From positions 1 to 7,070 of the forward strand of contig JAEZWE010000102.1 in NCBI GenBank assembly GCA_023420435.1: a stretch of DNA of 7,070 nt, in the 5' to 3' direction. Below the pieces are notes generated by a model. The model had not been told where the DNA came from and made no database searches. It worked only from the letters and a program-made list of their open reading frames with translations. The translations under genes were made by a program, and so were the position numbers. The DNA is from Bacteroidota bacterium (GTDB lineage Bacteria; Bacteroidota; Bacteroidia; Flavobacteriales; Weeksellaceae). The first letter of the stretch is position 1. Each line of letters opens with the position of its first letter. Below, in pieces: positions 6,258-7,070 of the stretch.

Positions 6258-6542
6258 TTATTTTTTAATTAGTTTTTCAAGGGCAGATAAATGTTCTTCA
6301 AATGCTTTTCTTCCGCTATTGGTTACCCTGTAAGATGTTTTGGGTTTTTTGCCGACAAATTCTTTTTTAATTTCTATAAATTCTGCTTTTTCTAAAGCTG
6401 AACTATGACTTGCTAAATTTCCGTCCGTAACTTCCAAAAGGTTTTTCATTTCGTTAAAATCCACCCAATCATTCACCATAAGAACGGACATAATGCCCAA
6501 TCTAACACGGCTTTCGAAATCTTTATTGAGTTGTGAAATCAT
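6258..6542 (-). CDS. Winged-helix transcriptional regulator (HTH_34 type)
   Basis: A 94-residue protein consisting almost entirely of one winged-helix DNA-binding domain. The first helix spans about 7-22 (KDFESRVRLGIMSVLM). The helix-turn-helix covers about 28-52, with recognition helix DGNLASHSSALEKA. The wing is at 55-75, with the positively charged turn FVGKKPKTSYRVT, then NSGRKAFEEHLSALEKL as a C-terminal helix suited to dimerisation. The DGNLASH and FVGKKPKT signatures and the short length match the HTH_34 (MarR/ArsR-like) group. No ligand domain or metal-binding cysteines are present, so any signal must come through a partner or direct binding at the dimer. It lies 26 bases after a membrane protein gene and is followed by other membrane and lipoprotein genes, suggesting control of its own operon. 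Confidence 0.88.
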   Translation of the reverse strand: MISQLNKDFESRVRLGIMSVLMVNDWVDFNEMKNLLEVTDGNLASHSSALEKAEFIEIKKEFVGKKPKTSYRVTNSGRKAFEEHLSALEKLIKK

Positions 6543-6568
6543 GAAATTTTACTGAAAATTTTTAAATT

Positions 6569-7070
6569 TTATTGATACTTTTTGTGCATTACCAAACCAT
6601 AAACAATATGCAAAACTCCAAATCCAATAATCCAGAACAAAAATCCCCATCCTAAAAAAAACAGTGAAATTAGCCCAAGTCCAATTTCCATATAACCTAA
6701 ATACTGAACATCGGTTAAGGTGTATTTTGAAGCGTTTACTAAAGCCAATCCATAAAAAATAAGGGTAGTAGGAAGGATGAAAATAAATAATCCGTGATAA
6801 AGTAACGCCAAACAATACAATGTTCCGGCAAATAACGGAATTGCAAAATTTACTAAAAGTCTTTTGGTGGTTTTATCCCAGATTTTTAATCCGGCTTTTT
6901 TACTTTTTTTTGCGGTGAAAAAATAACCACAAAAAATGGCAACTATTAAAACGATAATTCCTGTAAAAAACACCTGTTGAATAAGTTCTTTCGTGAAAAC
7001 GATTTCTTTGCCATCAAAATAATTGATTCTATTTTTTTTGAAGAGCCAAAAAACGTAAGCTGCACCAACC
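6569..7070 (-). CDS. Polytopic membrane protein, 5' end beyond the window (partial)
   Basis: The reading frame is open from the right edge to a TAA at 6569-6571, at least 166 residues. An internal GTG at 6971-6973 could be mistaken for a start. However, the frame continues upstream for 32 more codons with convincing protein, including KKNRINYFDGKEI and FTKELIQQ, so the real start lies outside. Counting from the window edge, hydrophobic segments fall at about 1-10, 33-52, 70-88, 92-113, 121-140 and 142-161, with a basic loop AKKSKKAGLKIWDKTTKR (53-70) and KYTLTD before the last pair. The protein resembles an uncharacterised family of flavobacterial membrane proteins that I recall but cannot name. 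It is the first visible gene of the leftward operon, 26 bases before the winged-helix regulator gene. Confidence 0.8.
   Translation of the reverse strand, partial: VGAAYVFWLFKKNRINYFDGKEIVFTKELIQQVFFTGIIVLIVAIFCGYFFTAKKSKKAGLKIWDKTTKRLLVNFAIPLFAGTLYCLALLYHGLFIFILPTTLIFYGLALVNASKYTLTDVQYLGYMEIGLGLISLFFLGWGFLFWIIGFGVLHIVYGLVMHKKYQ

Noticed and set aside
6549..6815. Minus-strand 88-codon frame overlapping the right-edge membrane protein
   Set aside because: A shifted reading of the membrane protein gene on the same strand; the main frame has coherent helices and continues past the edge, this one does not.

Overview
The window looks like chromosomal DNA of a flavobacterium, probably of the Chryseobacterium/Kaistella group (Weeksellaceae). 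It is strongly AT-rich, start codons are preceded by A-rich leaders instead of Shine-Dalgarno sites, lipoprotein signals are short, and protein sequences resemble flavobacterial families. The genus is an inference from recalled family resemblance, not from a search. No rRNA, tRNA, CRISPR array, insertion sequence or phage gene was seen.

Left half (1-3249, + strand): a possible C-terminal tail of an upstream gene (1-75), then an SDR-type 2,4-dienoyl-CoA reductase homologue (141-1019), a FabV/TER-type enoyl reductase (1154-2356) closed by a good intrinsic terminator, and a secreted endonuclease/exonuclease/phosphatase-fold hydrolase (2422-3249). The first two enzymes both act on unsaturated acyl thioesters: one reduces 2,4-dienoyl-CoA to a monoenoyl product, the other saturates trans-2-enoyl-ACP or -CoA. 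Together they suggest a small fatty-acyl reduction locus.

Centre (3250-3426): a convergent intergenic region with two strong hairpins. One is a bidirectional terminator; the other has its U-rich tail only on the minus strand.

Right half (3427 to the right edge, - strand): six tightly spaced genes read leftward. In transcription order they are a polytopic membrane protein whose 5' end lies outside the window, a small winged-helix regulator of HTH_34 type, a 96-residue three-helix membrane protein, a DUF4153/DUF4173-like polytopic membrane protein, a lipoprotein whose start overlaps the preceding stop (ATGA), and a second lipoprotein. A perfect 17-bp palindrome sits between the regulator gene and the 96-residue protein gene and is a candidate operator. 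This set is the best candidate for an undescribed system, plausibly a self-regulated envelope or membrane-stress operon, but no member has a function readable from sequence alone.
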